Below are positions 9,410 to 20,115 of a stretch of DNA of 64,000 nt, piece by piece. The stretch is from Prorocentrum cordatum (lineage: Eukaryota > Sar > Dinophyceae > Prorocentrales > Prorocentraceae): the NCBI GenBank assembly GCA_963575745.1, contig CAUYUJ010002067.1, positions 1-64,000 of the forward strand. The letters run 5' to 3'. Position 1 is the first letter of the stretch. Each line of letters begins with the position of its first letter. The notes under the pieces are model-generated. The model saw only the letters and a program-made list of their open reading frames with translations, searched no databases and was not told the DNA's origin. The position numbers were made by a program, and so were the translations under genes.

Positions 9410-10600
9410 CAAGACGGCCCCAGAAACGCCCAAGACGGCCCAAGAAACTTCCAAGAGGCCTCCAAGAGGGCTCCGAGATGCTGAAGATGGCCTCCAGACG
9501 TCCAAGGACGCCCCCCAAGACGCCCCAAGAAGCCTCCAACATGCGTCCCAAGAGGGCCCCTAGACGCAAAAATTGGCCCATTCCCTTCGTAAAACGTACA
9601 TTTTTCACAAAGTTGCCTTTTGGGCTTTCCGACATTACAGGACGGCCCAAGAGGCGCCCAAGACCGCCCCAAGACGGCCCAAGAAGCTCCCAAGAGTGCC
9701 CCAGGACAGCCCAAGAGGGCCCCAAAACGGCCCAAGAGGCGCCCAAGATGGCCCAAGAGGGCCCCAAGACGGGCCCAAGAGGGGGCCCAGAGGGGGACCA
9801 CGAACCGCAAGCTCGAGCCTTCCGCCCCAAGAGGCCGCCAGGAGGCCCCCAGGAGGCCCCTCAAGAGGCCCCAGGAGACCCCAGACGTCCAAGGACGCCC
9901 CCAAGAGGCTCCAAGAAGCCTCCAACATGCGTCCCAAGAGGGCCCCTAGACGCAAGAATTGGCCCATTCCCTTCGTAAAACGTACATTTTTAACAAAGTC
10001 GCCTTTTGGGCTTTCCGACGTTACAGGACGGCCCAAGAGGCGCCCAAGACCGCCCCAAGACCGCCCAAGAAGTTTCCCAGAGGGCCCCAGGACAGCCCAA
10101 GAGGGCCCCAAGACGGCCCAAGAGGCGCCCAAGATGGCCCAAGAGGGCCCCAAGACGGGCCCAAGAGGGGGCCCAGAGGGGGACCACGAACCGCAAGCTC
10201 GAGCCTTCCGCCCCAAGAGGCCGCCAGGAGGCCCCCAGGAGGCCCCTCAAGAGGCCCCAGGAGACCCCAGACGTCCAAGGACGCCCCCAAGAGGCCCCAA
10301 GAAGCCTCCAACATGCGTCCCAAGAGGGCCCCTCGACGCAAAAATTGGCCCATTCCCTTCGTAAAACGTACATGTTCAACAAAGTTGTCTTTTGGGTTTT
10401 CCGACGTTACAGGACGGCCCAAGAGGCGCCCAAGACCGCCCCAAGACGGCCCAAGAAGCTTCCAAGAGGGCCCCAGGACAGCCCAAGAGGGCCCCAAGAC
10501 GGCCCAAGAGGCGCCCAAGATGGCCCAAGAGGGCCCCAAGACAGGCCCAAGAGGGCGCCCCGAGGGAACCCCACGTGGGCCCAAGGAGGCCCAAGAGGGA
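9410..10600. repeat. Tandem array of 386-bp units (array R2)
   Basis: The anchor CCCATTCCCTTCGTAAAACG recurs at about 9577, 9963 and 10349, giving a unit of exactly 386 bp. Each unit is full of 'gcccaagagg' sub-repeats of 9-12 bp. Several overlapping frames of 140-474 codons are open on both strands (PKRAPR... on plus, LGPSWAPLG... on minus). They follow from the sub-repeat, not from coding selection. Confidence 0.9.
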
Positions 10601-10619
10601 CCCAAGAGAGCCCCAAGAG

Positions 10620-11250
10620 AGCCCCAACATCGGTCACGCGGAAGAGCTCTCGCGTGACCGATGTTGGGCCCCTCTGTGGGCTCCTCTTGGAGCTCCGAGA
10701 GGAGCCAAAGATGGCCCCACGAGGGCCCCGACGAGACCCCAAGAGGACCCAAGCAGGCCCAAGAGGGACCCAAGAGAGCCCCAGCATAGGTCACGCGGAA
10801 GAGCCCTCGCGTGACCGATGTTGAGCCCCTCTTTGGGCTCCTCTTGGAGCTCCAAGAGGGGCCCAAGATGGCCCCACGAGGGCCCCGAGGGAGCCCCACG
10901 TGGGCCCAAGGAGGCCCAAGGAACCCCAAGATGGCCCCAACATCGGTCACGCGGAAGAGCTCTCGCGTGACCGATGTTGGGCCCCCTCTTTGGGCTCCTC
11001 TTGGTGCTCCGAGAGGAGCCCAAGATGGCCCCACGAGGGCCCCGTCGAGACCCCAAGAGGGCCCAAGGAGGCCCAATAGGGCCCCAAGAGGGCCCCAACA
11101 TCGGTCACGCGAAAGAGCTCTCGCGTGACCGATGTTGGGCCCCTCTGTGGGCTCCTCTTGGAGCTCCGAGAGGAGCCCAAGGTGGCCCCACGAGGGCCCC
11201 GACGAGCCCCAAGAGAGCCCAAGAGGGCCCCAAGAGCGCCCCAACATCTC
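10620..11250. repeat. Tandem array of 157-bp units, each with a hairpin (array R3)
   Basis: CGCGTGACCGATGTTG recurs at 10651, 10808, 10964 and 11122. Each unit contains an inverted repeat: ACATCGGTCACGCG, a 10-base spacer, then CGCGTGACCGATGT. The rest of the unit is 'ggccccaagagg'-type sequence like array R2. Confidence 0.9.
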
Positions 11251-11352
11251 CTCTCCTTCCTCCTCCTCCCTCCTCTGCATCTTCCTCCTCCTCCTCCTTC
11301 TCCTCCTCCTCCTCCTCCTCCTCCTCCTCCTCCTCCTCCTTCTCCTCTCCAG
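11248..11352. repeat. (CTC)n microsatellite
   Basis: Near-perfect CTC tract directly following array R3. Confidence 0.9.
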
Positions 11353-11554
11353 GGGAATGAAAACCAGAGGATAGCTCACGGAGAGCCCAAGCACCCTCTT
11401 GTTGCATCCATCTTGGCTTCCAGATGGAGCCCAAGAAGGCCCCAAGGAGGCCCCTCAAGAGGCCCCAGGAGACCCCAGACGTCCAAGGACGCCCCCAAGA
11501 CGCTTCGCGTCACCAATTTCTTCTCGCAACGATTCCTGGGTCTGTGACTCGACA

Positions 11555-11660
11555 GAACCTAAGCGCGCGCGAAGCGCGCGCGTGGTTCTAGTATATATAT
11601 AGGAAAATATAAGGAAACCGAATTAGGATTTGTGTATATTTGTTTGTGTGTCCCTCGGCC
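11555..11660. repeat. GCGCGCGC hairpin followed by AT-rich repeat
   Basis: AAGCGCGCGCGAAGCGCGCG, then 'gtggttctagtata' and a short TA tract. The same hairpin plus 'gtggttctagtata' occurs at 55515..55550, where a tetranucleotide repeat follows. Confidence 0.6.
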
Positions 11661-12289
11661 TCTCTTTAACACCCCCTTCGCCCTCGTCTTCCCCCTCATC
11701 GTCTACTCCCCGCCCTTCCTTAGCCATGTGGGCTGAAGCGAAAGCTGCATGCCCTGGCATCTTGAGTTTGATCATTGCCGAGGGGCTGGCCCAAGGGAGT
11801 GGCCGGGTCGGCAGGCGACCATGTGAGTGTTGCGCCACCTGTGTTCGAGGCTGAACCACAGCCACCCGCAGGTCACACCACTTAGCAGCTGGCGAGAACG
11901 CTGAGCGCGGCATCAATGAGGTTGCTGCTGGGAGAGCACATGCTACCGACCAGGGCCCATTAGTCGTGTCATCAAGGCGATGATGTCATGTCATGCTTGA
12001 CATGCTGCGCTGCATCTCTATGCTTGGCATTATCTTCGCCAGCAAATGATTCGGGGGATTTGCTTGTTCTCCTAAATTGCTGTACTCCTGCTCCTGCTGA
12101 CCCGATCCTTCGCTGACTGAAATTGGCAACGATCCCGCCGCAAAGGCCGTCCACGCGCCAGCGATATTTGCGTTGCCCCCAGCTGCGACTCCGCTGCTGC
12201 TTCCACTTATCTCGCATGCCGTCTTGCTGACCGTGCTCCCGCTCGACGTGGAGAGTGCTGGTCGGCCCGTGGTTGCGCCATGCTCCTGC
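11661..12289. other. Low-repeat region without recognised gene
   Basis: Less repetitive than its surroundings, but no frame reads convincingly as protein. Confidence 0.3.
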
Positions 12290-12610
12290 CCTCCGGTCTC
12301 GGCAGCCCCGTGGCTCTGAGATCCGGGCGAAGTTGTCCAAGGGCGATTTTTTGGGGAGAGGTATCTCGGGGCGGCCATTGGGACGGGCGGCCCCGAGTTT
12401 CGGATGGCGCCCAGCGCCGAGTTCCCGAGGCGCGCGCGGCGCGCCGCATGTTGCATCCCTGGCCCTCGCGCAGGACGTCGACCCCCACCGGGCACTCGTT
12501 GATGCTGCCGTGGCTCTTGCCGGCCGGTTGCGCCGGGCCTCGCGGAGGCTGCGCCAATGTGAGGGCGTCAACCTCACCATGATTCAGCGCGATGCGGCAT
12601 GCGTTGAGTC
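12290..12610 (+). CDS. Unrecognised exon-like segment
   Basis: The plus frame reads ...REIRAKLSKGDFLGRGISG... and, near its end, LAQDVDPHRALVDAAVALAG and CEGVNLTMIQRDAACVE. It is less biased than the neighbouring Arg/Pro/Ala shadows and could be an exon. It stops where a family A element begins. I do not recognise the family and see no start codon or clear splice signal. Confidence 0.3.
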
Positions 12611-12767
12611 GGGCATGTCCCTCTACAGGAGGAATGTTCAAGAATGGTCAGACAATTAGTATGGGGACGATGTTTAGATTATGATGCTCTGCCTATGTTT
12701 GAGTATGTTTTGCGTATGTTTCAGTATTCGCCCAACATCCGCCTGTAGGGAGACATGCCCGACTTCA
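12604..12767 (+). mobile_element. MITE family A, copy A6
   Basis: Ends TTGAGTCGGGCATGTCCCTC and GGGAGACATGCCCGACTTCA. The flanks (GGCATGCG / GACATGTT) give at best a decayed duplication. Confidence 0.75.
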
Positions 12768-13174
12768 GACATGTTCATCGTTTGCGCAACGCTTCCATGG
12801 CCGATGCGCCGCTGGCGTCGTCTTTCCCCGTGCGTCGCTGGCGCTCGGCCGGGCCAGCAGGCGCATCTCGATGACAGCGCGAGGACAAGTGATGCATACC
12901 TTTTTGCTCGTTCACCCTGCCAACATCATAGTTCACCCGTCTTCGCGGCGGTTCCTCATGGGACGTTCAGGGAGGCTGGCGCGCACAGCGTTGCTCTTAC
13001 GTCGGGTAGATATGAGAAGCCCCGAGGGATGTTAGCGTATCTTGACGTCGAGAAGTGGGATCGGCTCACATGTTCGACATCCGAATTGGTGCGGATCTGC
13101 TGCTGCTGGTTGCCGTGGGATCTTGCCGCCTAGAGCCTCGAAGCGTTGACCGCGATGCCGCTGACAATCGTGGG

Positions 13175-13363
13175 CCCAGACACGCGACGTCCTGATTCTC
13201 TCAGGGCGGCGGTCCCCGGAAGTCCCGACCCTTTTCCCCAGGACTGGTTTCTCGTCCTGAGCCGTTTTTTGACGGTCCCGAGGCCCGGCGAGGGCTTCCC
13301 GGGGCCGAGAATAGCCAAAAACCTCCCGCCCTGATTTTTTTTTGGACGCGATCATGTCTGGGG
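13175..13363 (+). mobile_element. MITE family B, copy B4; left arm of a large palindrome
   Basis: CCCAGACACGCGACGTCCTG to GCGATCATGTCTGGG with the full family core. It forms the outer part of the inverted repeat described for 13175..14153. Confidence 0.75.
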
Positions 13364-13495
13364 GGGCAATGTTGGTGATGATGTTCACCCTCGGGGACCA
13401 TGACGGCCAGCACGCGATGGCCGAACACAGCGCAGAACCTCCCGCCCGGATTTTGCTACGACGCGACCACGTCTGGAGGCCCCCACGCGCGCCGG

Positions 13496-13673
13496 CTCCA
13501 GTCACCACCCACCAAACCACCCCAACCCAACCCGAAGGCTCAGATTTACCCTCGATTTCTAGTGGGGGGGGGTCTGGGAACATCGAAAAAACACATATGG
13601 AGCCCATACCCCCCCCAACCCGAAACTCGGGTCTTCGGGTTGGGTTGGGGTGGTCTGGTAGGTAGTCATCCAG
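13496..13673. mobile_element. Palindromic miniature element (family O)
   Basis: The inverted ends of about 40 bp include a perfect 21-bp core, CCACCCCAACCCAACCCGAA(G) at 13518 and its complement at 13633. The ends read CTCCAGTCACCACCCACCA and TGGTAGGTAGTCATCCAG. Confidence 0.65.
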
Positions 13674-13734
13674 GGTGCGGTCCACTCGGCGTGCAGATGG
13701 AGAGGCCAGGCTGCGGGCGCTCCCCCGTGGTTCA

Positions 13735-13885
13735 GGAGGGAAGAAGCACGGACACAATGAATCGTCGATTCCCCAGAAGATGTGGGAGAATGTGGGAAGT
13801 GGGGGGGGAGACGACATCCCAGAAAATACAGGAAACTATAGGGAATCCTGTAACTTGTGTCTATTTATTTGTGCGTCCCAGGGCC
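13735..13885 (+). mobile_element. Repeat family K
   Basis: Contains 'acacaatgaatcgtcgattcccc', the 'atgtgggagaatgtgggaag' block and 'tatttatttgtgcgtcccagggcc', in the family K order. Confidence 0.65.
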
Positions 13886-13969
13886 CCCTCAGTGGTCTCC
13901 GTCCGGGTTCGCCATCGCGTGCTGGCCGTCATGGTCCCCGAGGGTGAACATCATCACCAACATTGCCCC

Positions 13970-14153
13970 CCCAGACATGATCGCGTCCAAACAAAAAATC
14001 AGGGCGGGAGGTTTTTGGCTATTCTCGGCCCTGGGAAGCCCTCGCCGGGCCTCGGGACCGTCAAAAAGCGACTCAGGACGAAAAACCAGTCCCGGGGAAA
14101 GGGTCGGGACTTCCAGGGACGCCGTCCTGAAAAATTCAGGACGCACGTCTGGG
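13970..14153 (-). mobile_element. MITE family B, copy B5; right arm of the large palindrome
   Basis: CCCAGACATGATCGCGTCCA to CAGGACGCACGTCTGGG, in the opposite orientation to B4. Confidence 0.75.
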
Positions 14154-14900
14154 CCTCTTGCCTGGGCGCGGCGTGGTTGAAAGGAGTGTGTACTTCCTGG
14201 GCCACCAGCGCCCCTCTCAACAGGGTCGACAAACCTGTTGGCTCATGCCACGTCTGGGTAGGCGACCCCATGTTCTAGGTGCCACTGGTTCAGGTGTCCG
14301 TGCGGGCCGCTTCCTTGTGTTTACCCTTCTGCCGTCCGACTATGTTCAGCGATCGGCCGAGGACCGCTTGTTTTGTGCTCGCAGCCGCAGCATGGCTTCT
14401 CTAGTGCTGTGATCGGCGACTAATTCCAGATTGCGGCGTTGATTGCACAGACGTCTTTGAAAGCCACGGGCACGAGCTACGTCCAGCAGTCGGCCGGGTG
14501 ATCGAGCGTCAGTCATCATACCACTCGGCGCGCATTGGGCTGCGTCATCGTCCTCCCTCCTGGTATTCTCATTCCACCCCCATCCCTCCCCCTTACCCCC
14601 TACCACCTTCAAGTCCACCCCATCCGCCCCTTTGTCCGTCTCCCCCATGGTATGCTGCTCCGCCTCCGACTCGTCCTCTTCCGTCCTTCTCTTTTCCCTC
14701 GCCAGCCGAGCGCAGCCGCTGCTGCGGCTGCTGCTGCTGCTCCTGCCCCCTGCCCTTCTCCTGCTCCGTCCCTCCCCGTCTTCTCCCGTTCTCGCGGCAG
14801 CTTGTGGAAGTCCGCCGTGTGTGTTTCCGGCCGTTGGCGTGCGCGGGCCCGCGCTCCGGAAGCGCGCCCGCGGCCGCTTGCCACGAGGTCTTCCCTCCAC
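14154..14900. other. Region without a supported gene
   Basis: Mixed GC-rich sequence with a short CTGCTG tract near 14725. The long frames across it end in microsatellite homopolymers and are not supported. Confidence 0.3.
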
Positions 14901-14919
14901 GGAACTTTCGAGAGTTGCC

Positions 14920-15017
14920 CTCCTCCTCCTCCTCCTCCTCCTCCTCCTCCTCCTCCTCTTCCTCCTCCTCCTCCTCCTCCTCCTCCTCCTCCTCCTCCTC
15001 TCCTCCTCCTCCTCCTC

Positions 15018-15051
<34 letters not shown>

Positions 15052-15055
15052 ACTT
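14920..15055. repeat. (CTC)n microsatellite
   Basis: Near-perfect CTC tract. A shorter GGA tract lies at 15300..15345. Unsupported GC-rich sequence separates them. Confidence 0.9.
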
Positions 15056-15480
15056 TCCGTATCACTTCTCCGCATGTTTTCCTCTTCTCCCCCCCCCCAG
15101 CGCCCGCAAACCCGCACGGAGGGAGCCCGGGCGCCAGACCTCCCTGTGATTATTGCAGCACCTTGTCGCTGGCCCGCAGCGCGGATGGGGCGACGCTTCT
15201 CTGCTGCCGGAGGCGCGGGGGCCGTCAGCGCTGGGGGGGGGGCAGGAGGGACGGCGGCGAGCAGGATCGGGATCGGGCGGACGGCCACGGAGGGGGAGGA
15301 GGCAGAGGAGAAGGAGGAGGAGGAGGAGGAGGAGGAGAAGGAGACGTCGTCGTCGTCAGGAAGGTGGCCCTAAAGTGTCAGAAAGTGGCCCCACATGGGG
15401 GAGCTATGCTTGCAGGAGGGGTGCCCCTCAATGGGCCCTCTGCGGCCCCCGACATGCCCCCTGTGGGCCCAGCAGGTGTA

Positions 15481-15645
15481 CACCTTAGGCGATGCTTAAG
15501 AAAACTTAAGTTTTCGGCCAGAGTCTCGATTATTCTTAACGTTTCAATGTAAATCTTAAGATTTTAATGGAAATGTTGGGTTTTTATTCAAGTTCTGAGA
15601 CTATGAATTTCTTAACCCATGATTTCTTAAGCATTTCGCAGGGTG
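15481..15645. mobile_element. MITE family H, copy H2
   Basis: CACCTTAGGCGATGCTTAAG to CTTAAGCATTTCGCAGGGTG with TA outside both ends. About 90% similar by eye to H1 at 7925. Confidence 0.8.
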
Positions 15646-15722
15646 TACGGAAGGTGTACGATTCTTCTCACCCCGCGTTTGTTGCCCCCCCGTGTTGACG
15701 AGCACCCGAGAAGAGCAAGGGG

Positions 15723-15906
15723 CCCAGACATGATCGCGTCGTAAAACAATCAGGGTTGGAGGCTTTTCGCTGTTTTCGGCCCCGGGAAGCCCTCGCCGGG
15801 CCTCGGAACCGTCAAAAAACGATTCAGAACGAAAAACCAGTCCCGGGGAAAGGGTCGGGACTTCCGGGGAGGCCGTCCTGGAAAAAACATGGCGTCGCAT
15901 GTCTGG
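15723..15906 (-). mobile_element. MITE family B, copy B6
   Basis: CCCAGACATGATCGCGTCGT to GGCGTCGCATGTCTGGG with full core. Confidence 0.75.
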
Positions 15907-16034
15907 GGGGGCATAAGGGGGGCGGGGAGGGGGAGTGTCACGTGAGTGAATCGTGGATGAACTAAAGAACGCCTTCACGCTCTGTGAGTATGGTGGCACC
16001 CCACCCTGGCACTTTGTGCAGGCGACGGGCTCGC

Positions 16035-16245
16035 GACGAGGTGCCGACGACGACGACGACGACGCCGACGCCGACACCGACGACGACGAAGACGACGACG
16101 GCGACGACTGGTCGACGACTTCAGAAGACGACGAACGAAGACGGCGACGATCACCGCGACGACGACGACGAGCCAGAAAGGTAACGGTGAACGACGTCGA
16201 CTACGACGACGAACGACGACAACGAACAACGGACGCGAACCACGA
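16035..16245. repeat. (GAC/CGA)n imperfect microsatellite
   Basis: CGACGA-type repeats produce a frame of Asp/Arg runs. It borders the 3' end of the truncated LINE. Confidence 0.8.
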
Positions 16246-16259
16246 CGAAGTCGGTGGTG
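16243..16259. repeat. Target-site duplication of the truncated LINE, 3' side
   Basis: CGACGAAGTCGGTGGTG is identical to 19090..19106. These 17 bp bracket the LINE copy. Confidence 0.8.
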
Positions 16260-19089
16260 TCATGAGTGTCATGATCGCCACAGTCTACGTGGCAGGCGGG
16301 ACTAGCGAGAGCCAGGGATTAACCGACGCCCCTCGACGCGTCGGACCCGGCTGACGGCGGCCTCCAAGACGGGGGCCGAGGGACCCTTGTGGCCAGGGAA
16401 AAGCCCCCGACGAATTCTGAGAAGATTCTCGTGCCCTTTCTTAGAGCACTGGGAGCACTCGCTGCGTAATTGCCTCGGGTCGACAGTAGCCGACTTCACA
16501 CCGAGCACAAAAGTACAGTGAGTGTTCGGGCCAGAAATGCAAACAGTGACTGGGATGCAAAGACTCCCCCCCCACCGTCACCGCCCGCCTCACCCGAGAG
16601 ATACCATGGCCAAACTCCTGCAACGTCTCGCCATTGTCCACAGCGGGGCAGGGCTGACCGCAAGCCTCGAAGACATTCGCCGAGGGAAAGATGGTCGAGC
16701 AAAGTGAGCAAACCCACTTCGCGCCAGTCTTAATCAAACAGTGCGAGCTACCCCTGAGGGCAGCCTGAAGTTTGGTGACAGTGGAACGGCCCATCTTGGG
16801 CCTGTCCGCGGTCCAAGGGCCACACGAATGGATTCCGCCAACGCTTGGGCGGCCCGTTGGCGGACCAAAAAACATGTGGCATCCCATCGGTCAGTGTCAG
16901 GAATACGCTGACCGCGAGTGGCGAGGTCCCAAGACTCCTGCGCGGCCAGGCCAGCCAACTCATCAGCCGACTCATTGCCCGCCGCGAGAATAACCTGGTC
17001 CTCCGACAAGGAGGGGTCAGAGGGATCCAGGTGGGAGGGGGTCCACCGAACAGAAATCTCATTCTCGCGGCCCTCAAGGGCCAGGCGGATACAAAACCAA
17101 ACGTCCGAATTCACACCACTGCTGTGAAGGAAGCGACGTCGCCGCCACCCCTCTAACAGGGGTTGGTTGTCAGTAGCATACTCGAAACTCCCTGGGACAC
17201 TGCGGAGAGCCAGCTCGAAAGCCAACAGCTCAGCCCTGGGGCCCGTCTGGCGGCGGCCTGAGATGGTGGAAGCCCAGCCCTTAAGTCGGGCCCACTTAGA
17301 GCCATCCCAGGCCACCAGCACAGCGGCCGCGCCGACACGTCGGCGGCGCGGGTCAGAGCTGAAGGCGCCTCCTGAGCCATCTCCAAAAACCAGCAAGAGC
17401 CCCGCAGGGGACTTGGCCGCAGCCGCATCGACAGAGGATCCCACGACTACGACGGCGACGACCCCACCTCCCAAGCCACATCCGCCCCACCGTCCTTGAA
17501 CACAGGGCAGGTTAAAGACCTAGGTGGCAGGCCACGGAGCCACAGGGCAGGATTCGCCTCGTGCCCCACTCGGGCCTGGTGGCATAGGCCGTCCGAGAGC
17601 TCAAAGGCCTCATGATTGCAATTCTTAGGGCATTCCCACACTCTGTGAAACAAAGCGTCTCGGGGGCCAAGCCGCATCGGGGACAGGTAGTGGCAACAGC
17701 ATACCCCGCCTCAAGTTGGCGGACGTGGGTCCACTGTCCCCCTGACACGACAGTCGCGAGAAGGCCTACCTGCTCGTACTGATCCCTACGTTCGAGACGC
17801 CTGAGCTCCTGACGCAGAGGCAGGAGGTCAGCCCCCTCGGCCAGGTCCTCGCCGTGAGGGTGGGCCGCTGCCTGAGCCCACAAGATCGCAGTTAAATCTT
17901 CCCTGAAGTCGTCAACCAACTCAGCGACATCAAAATCACCTTCCAGGCGCCCAATGTCGTCACGATCAGGGGAGTGCCAAACTTCATATTGGTCGCCCAC
18001 GGGTCTGTGCCATTCAACGGGGGACACTGGCTTCCAACCAACGTCGAGAAGCGTGGCGACGACGGCCCCAATCGGACCCCTCACCCGACGCCAGCGTTTC
18101 GAGGCCAACAGGTCCAGGCGTCCCCTAATGTGGTGCCACGAGCGGGAGCTGCGCCCATGCAACTCAGGGAACCTATTCCACATGTCAAACCACGTGAACA
18201 AAATCTGAACCCTCTATGCGATGTAGGGCTCGCGGACAACATAAAACAGAGAGAGCACCGTGGTAAGACAGCGGCCTGGACTTTTACTGGCCACTGATTG
18301 GGATGCCTGACGCCTCAAGGCTAGAATTGATCAAGGGGATAGGCCCATGGCCTGATGGCCATAAACGGCCTGGGGGAGGGCCCTCTGTAACCAAAGCCCC
18401 TGCGATACTTTGGCCGCCTTGGCGTGGCGTCGCAAGCGTCTAATGCGCTGCGCTCGTGGACGGGCCTTCCTCTGGCGGTCCAAAAGCTTCACGACCACCC
18501 GACGAGCCCCACCTCCCGTGTCGCACCCCAGGTCGACAGCTTGGACCGCCAGGGAGGCTGGGATGCCAACCTCCCTCAGGTTGGCCACGATGCGCTTACC
18601 AACCTTAGGCGAGGATGCAATGACCTTGGTCTTGGGCGAACCGGGCAGTTGATGCAAGGCAAACGATCGGGCGAAAGACTGGCCGACAGTGGAAAGCTGG
18701 GCAATCACATTCTCCTCAGTACCCTCAGCCCGCGCCACGGTGTCGTCAACAAAGGTCCAGAGGCCCGCGGAGGAGACAAGGGCACGGGCCCCCGATGCCG
18801 CGTGAGCGGCCGACAAAATCGGGCCCAGGAAAACCTCGGCGAGTTTGACACCGTGGGCTGAACCAGCAACAGTAGAACGGGTAGGGAAAGTTAAATCCGA
18901 CGCGATGCTCCTGGACCGAAGGATCCTGGGAGCAAGGAACATCTGCACCTCTAAAAGGGTGACAATCGGCGGAAAACCCTGCTCGACCGAGACACGCATA
19001 AGCAACAGCATGCTGACGTGGCCATACAATTTTTCGAGGTCAAGGAGGAGGGAGGCCGAGGTGAAACCCAGCTGGAAGGAGGACTCATG
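16260..19089 (-). mobile_element. 5'-truncated LINE copy with 17-bp target-site duplication
   Basis: A minus-strand remnant of the same LINE type as 36049..43269. It starts within the reverse transcriptase domain just before motif A and runs through RNase H to the C-terminal zinc motifs. Perfect 17-bp repeats flank it, the classic result of target-primed reverse transcription with 5' truncation. The 3' terminus is a short repeat, TCATGACAC-TCATGACA. Confidence 0.85.
16302..19089 (-). pseudogene. Broken LINE ORF2 (RT, CCHC, RNase H)
   Basis: Pieces can be read in order along the minus strand. 18331..19089 holds RT motif A (LLLDLEKLYG), motif B (AGSAHGV) and motif C (FVDDTVARAEG). 17512..18201 is the post-RT connector with RGPIGAVVATLLDVGW and a CPRC half-motif. 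17447..17677 holds FHRVWEC and LWLRGLPP. 16734..17474 is RNase H, with FGDGSGG, RAELLAFE, ATDNQP and GNESADEL giving all four acidic positions. 16441..16790 holds VCSLCS and LYFCARC, and 16302..16508 holds RRGLFPGHKGPS. At least one in-frame stop lies between 18331 and 18201. Frame changes occur near 17660, 17460, 16770 and 16510, so no full protein can be made. The equivalent intact protein is encoded at 36137..41119. Confidence 0.85.
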
Positions 19090-19165
19090 CGACGAAGTCG
19101 GTGGTGACGGCAGCGGCGACGGAGGAGGAGGAGGCGGAGGAGGAGGAGGAGGAGGGAGAGATGGA
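19090..19165. repeat. LINE target-site duplication followed by (GGA)n
   Basis: 19090..19106 is the second 17-bp duplicate. A GGA microsatellite follows at about 19120..19165. Confidence 0.8.
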
Positions 19166-19301
19166 AGTTTTTGGAGGTCCCTGGGGCCTCCAGGGTCCTT
19201 GGAGGCGCCCCAGAAGCTCAACGTGGGCCAGAAGCGCCCCACGCCTCCGCCCTCGTTTCTCAAACGACGACAGCGTCGCCGACGCCTACGACGGCTTGGG
19301 A

Positions 19302-19445
19302 TTAAGTCGGGCCTGTCCCTTAACAGGGGAAATATTCAAAACTAGTCCAAAAATAGTCCTGGGACGATTTCCCTCAATGTTTTGTTGAAAAAATTGAATG
19401 TTTGTTGACCATTTCATTTTTCGACCAAAATCAGCCTGAAAGGGG
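19302..19445 (+). mobile_element. MITE family A, copy A7 with decayed right end
   Basis: The left end TTAAGTCGGGCCTGTCCCTT is intact. The right end stops at 'aatcagcctgaaaggggg', where a (CGTCGT) region begins. Confidence 0.65.
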
Positions 19446-19499
19446 GCGCCGCCGCCGTCGGCCGTCGCAATGTCTGTTTTCCCTGCTGCTGTTGCACGG

Positions 19500-19620
19500 T
19501 GGCGACATCGTCGTCGGCGTCGTCGTCGGCGTCGTCGGCGTCGGGGTCGTCGTGGTCGTCGTCGTCGTCGTCGGCGTCGTCGTCGTCGGCGTCGTCGTCG
19601 TCGGTGCGCCGGCGACGGCC
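19500..19620. repeat. (CGT)n microsatellite
   Basis: CGTCGT/GTCGGC repeats. The following 19,620..19,740 reads ARLPLLVALAGWAAGVAEAW on the plus strand, a possible hydrophobic exon fragment of unknown identity. Confidence 0.7.
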
Positions 19621-19764
19621 TCGGCGACGGCAGCGCCGCAGCGCGACGGCAGGCGCACGCCTGCCCCTGCTCGTGGCCCTCGCCGGCTGGGCCGCCGGCG
19701 TGGCAGAGGCCTGGGCCCCGATCGATGATCTTCAGGACGTGTGTTGGCCCACTGTTCAGCCACG

Positions 19765-19898
19765 CGCAGAGGGGGGTGGGGGTAGTGGGGAGGGCTCCCA
19801 GAAGGCGCGGGCCTTCTCTGTAGATGCAGGGCCAGCGCCTTCCAAGAAGCAGCCTCCTTCTCAGAAGCCCTCCCCCCTTCCTCCACCCCTTGTGCGCG
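19765..19898. mobile_element. MITE family G, copy G2
   Basis: The ends CACGCGCAGAGGGGGGTGGG and CCACCCCTTGTGCGCG are inverted. The interior is a nested hairpin, 'cagaaggcgcgggccttct' against 'gccttccaagaagc'. Confidence 0.65.
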
Positions 19899-19929
19899 CC
19901 GCCATCATGTGTTTGTGTGTGTTTACTTC

Positions 19930-20115
19930 GAAGAAGAAAATACACAACATAAACTGTTTGCGTTCCCTGCGGATTTCTTGGATCCGCGCCTGGGCCCCCT
20001 GGCGGCGCCTCCGTGGCGCGCTCCGCGCGTCAGGGAGGGGGTCTGATGCGGATGCAAGAAATCCGCGCGGAGCGCCAAAAGAGTTTATGTTCATGTGGTT
20101 TTTCCTCCTCCTAGA
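19930..20115. mobile_element. MITE family C, copy C1
   Basis: Long hairpin: 'cataaactg...gcggatttcttggatccgcgcc' is mirrored by 'gcaagaaatccgcgcggagc...gtttatgttcatg'. A central 'ggcgcctccgtggcgcgctc' is typical of the family. Confidence 0.7.

Larger units (their letters stand above)
13175..14153. repeat. Large inverted repeat, arms of about 250 bp
   Basis: 13175..13428 is the near-perfect reverse complement of 13909..14153. Shared sequence runs beyond the B elements and includes 'gcaatgttggtgatgatgtt'. The 480-bp loop holds a family B tail, the family O hairpin and a K copy. Confidence 0.85.

Noticed and set aside
10021-11445. Minus-strand frame of 474 codons rich in LLGPSWAPLG
   Set aside because: It lies across tandem arrays of short seeds; both strands and several frames are open, so it is a by-product of the repeat.
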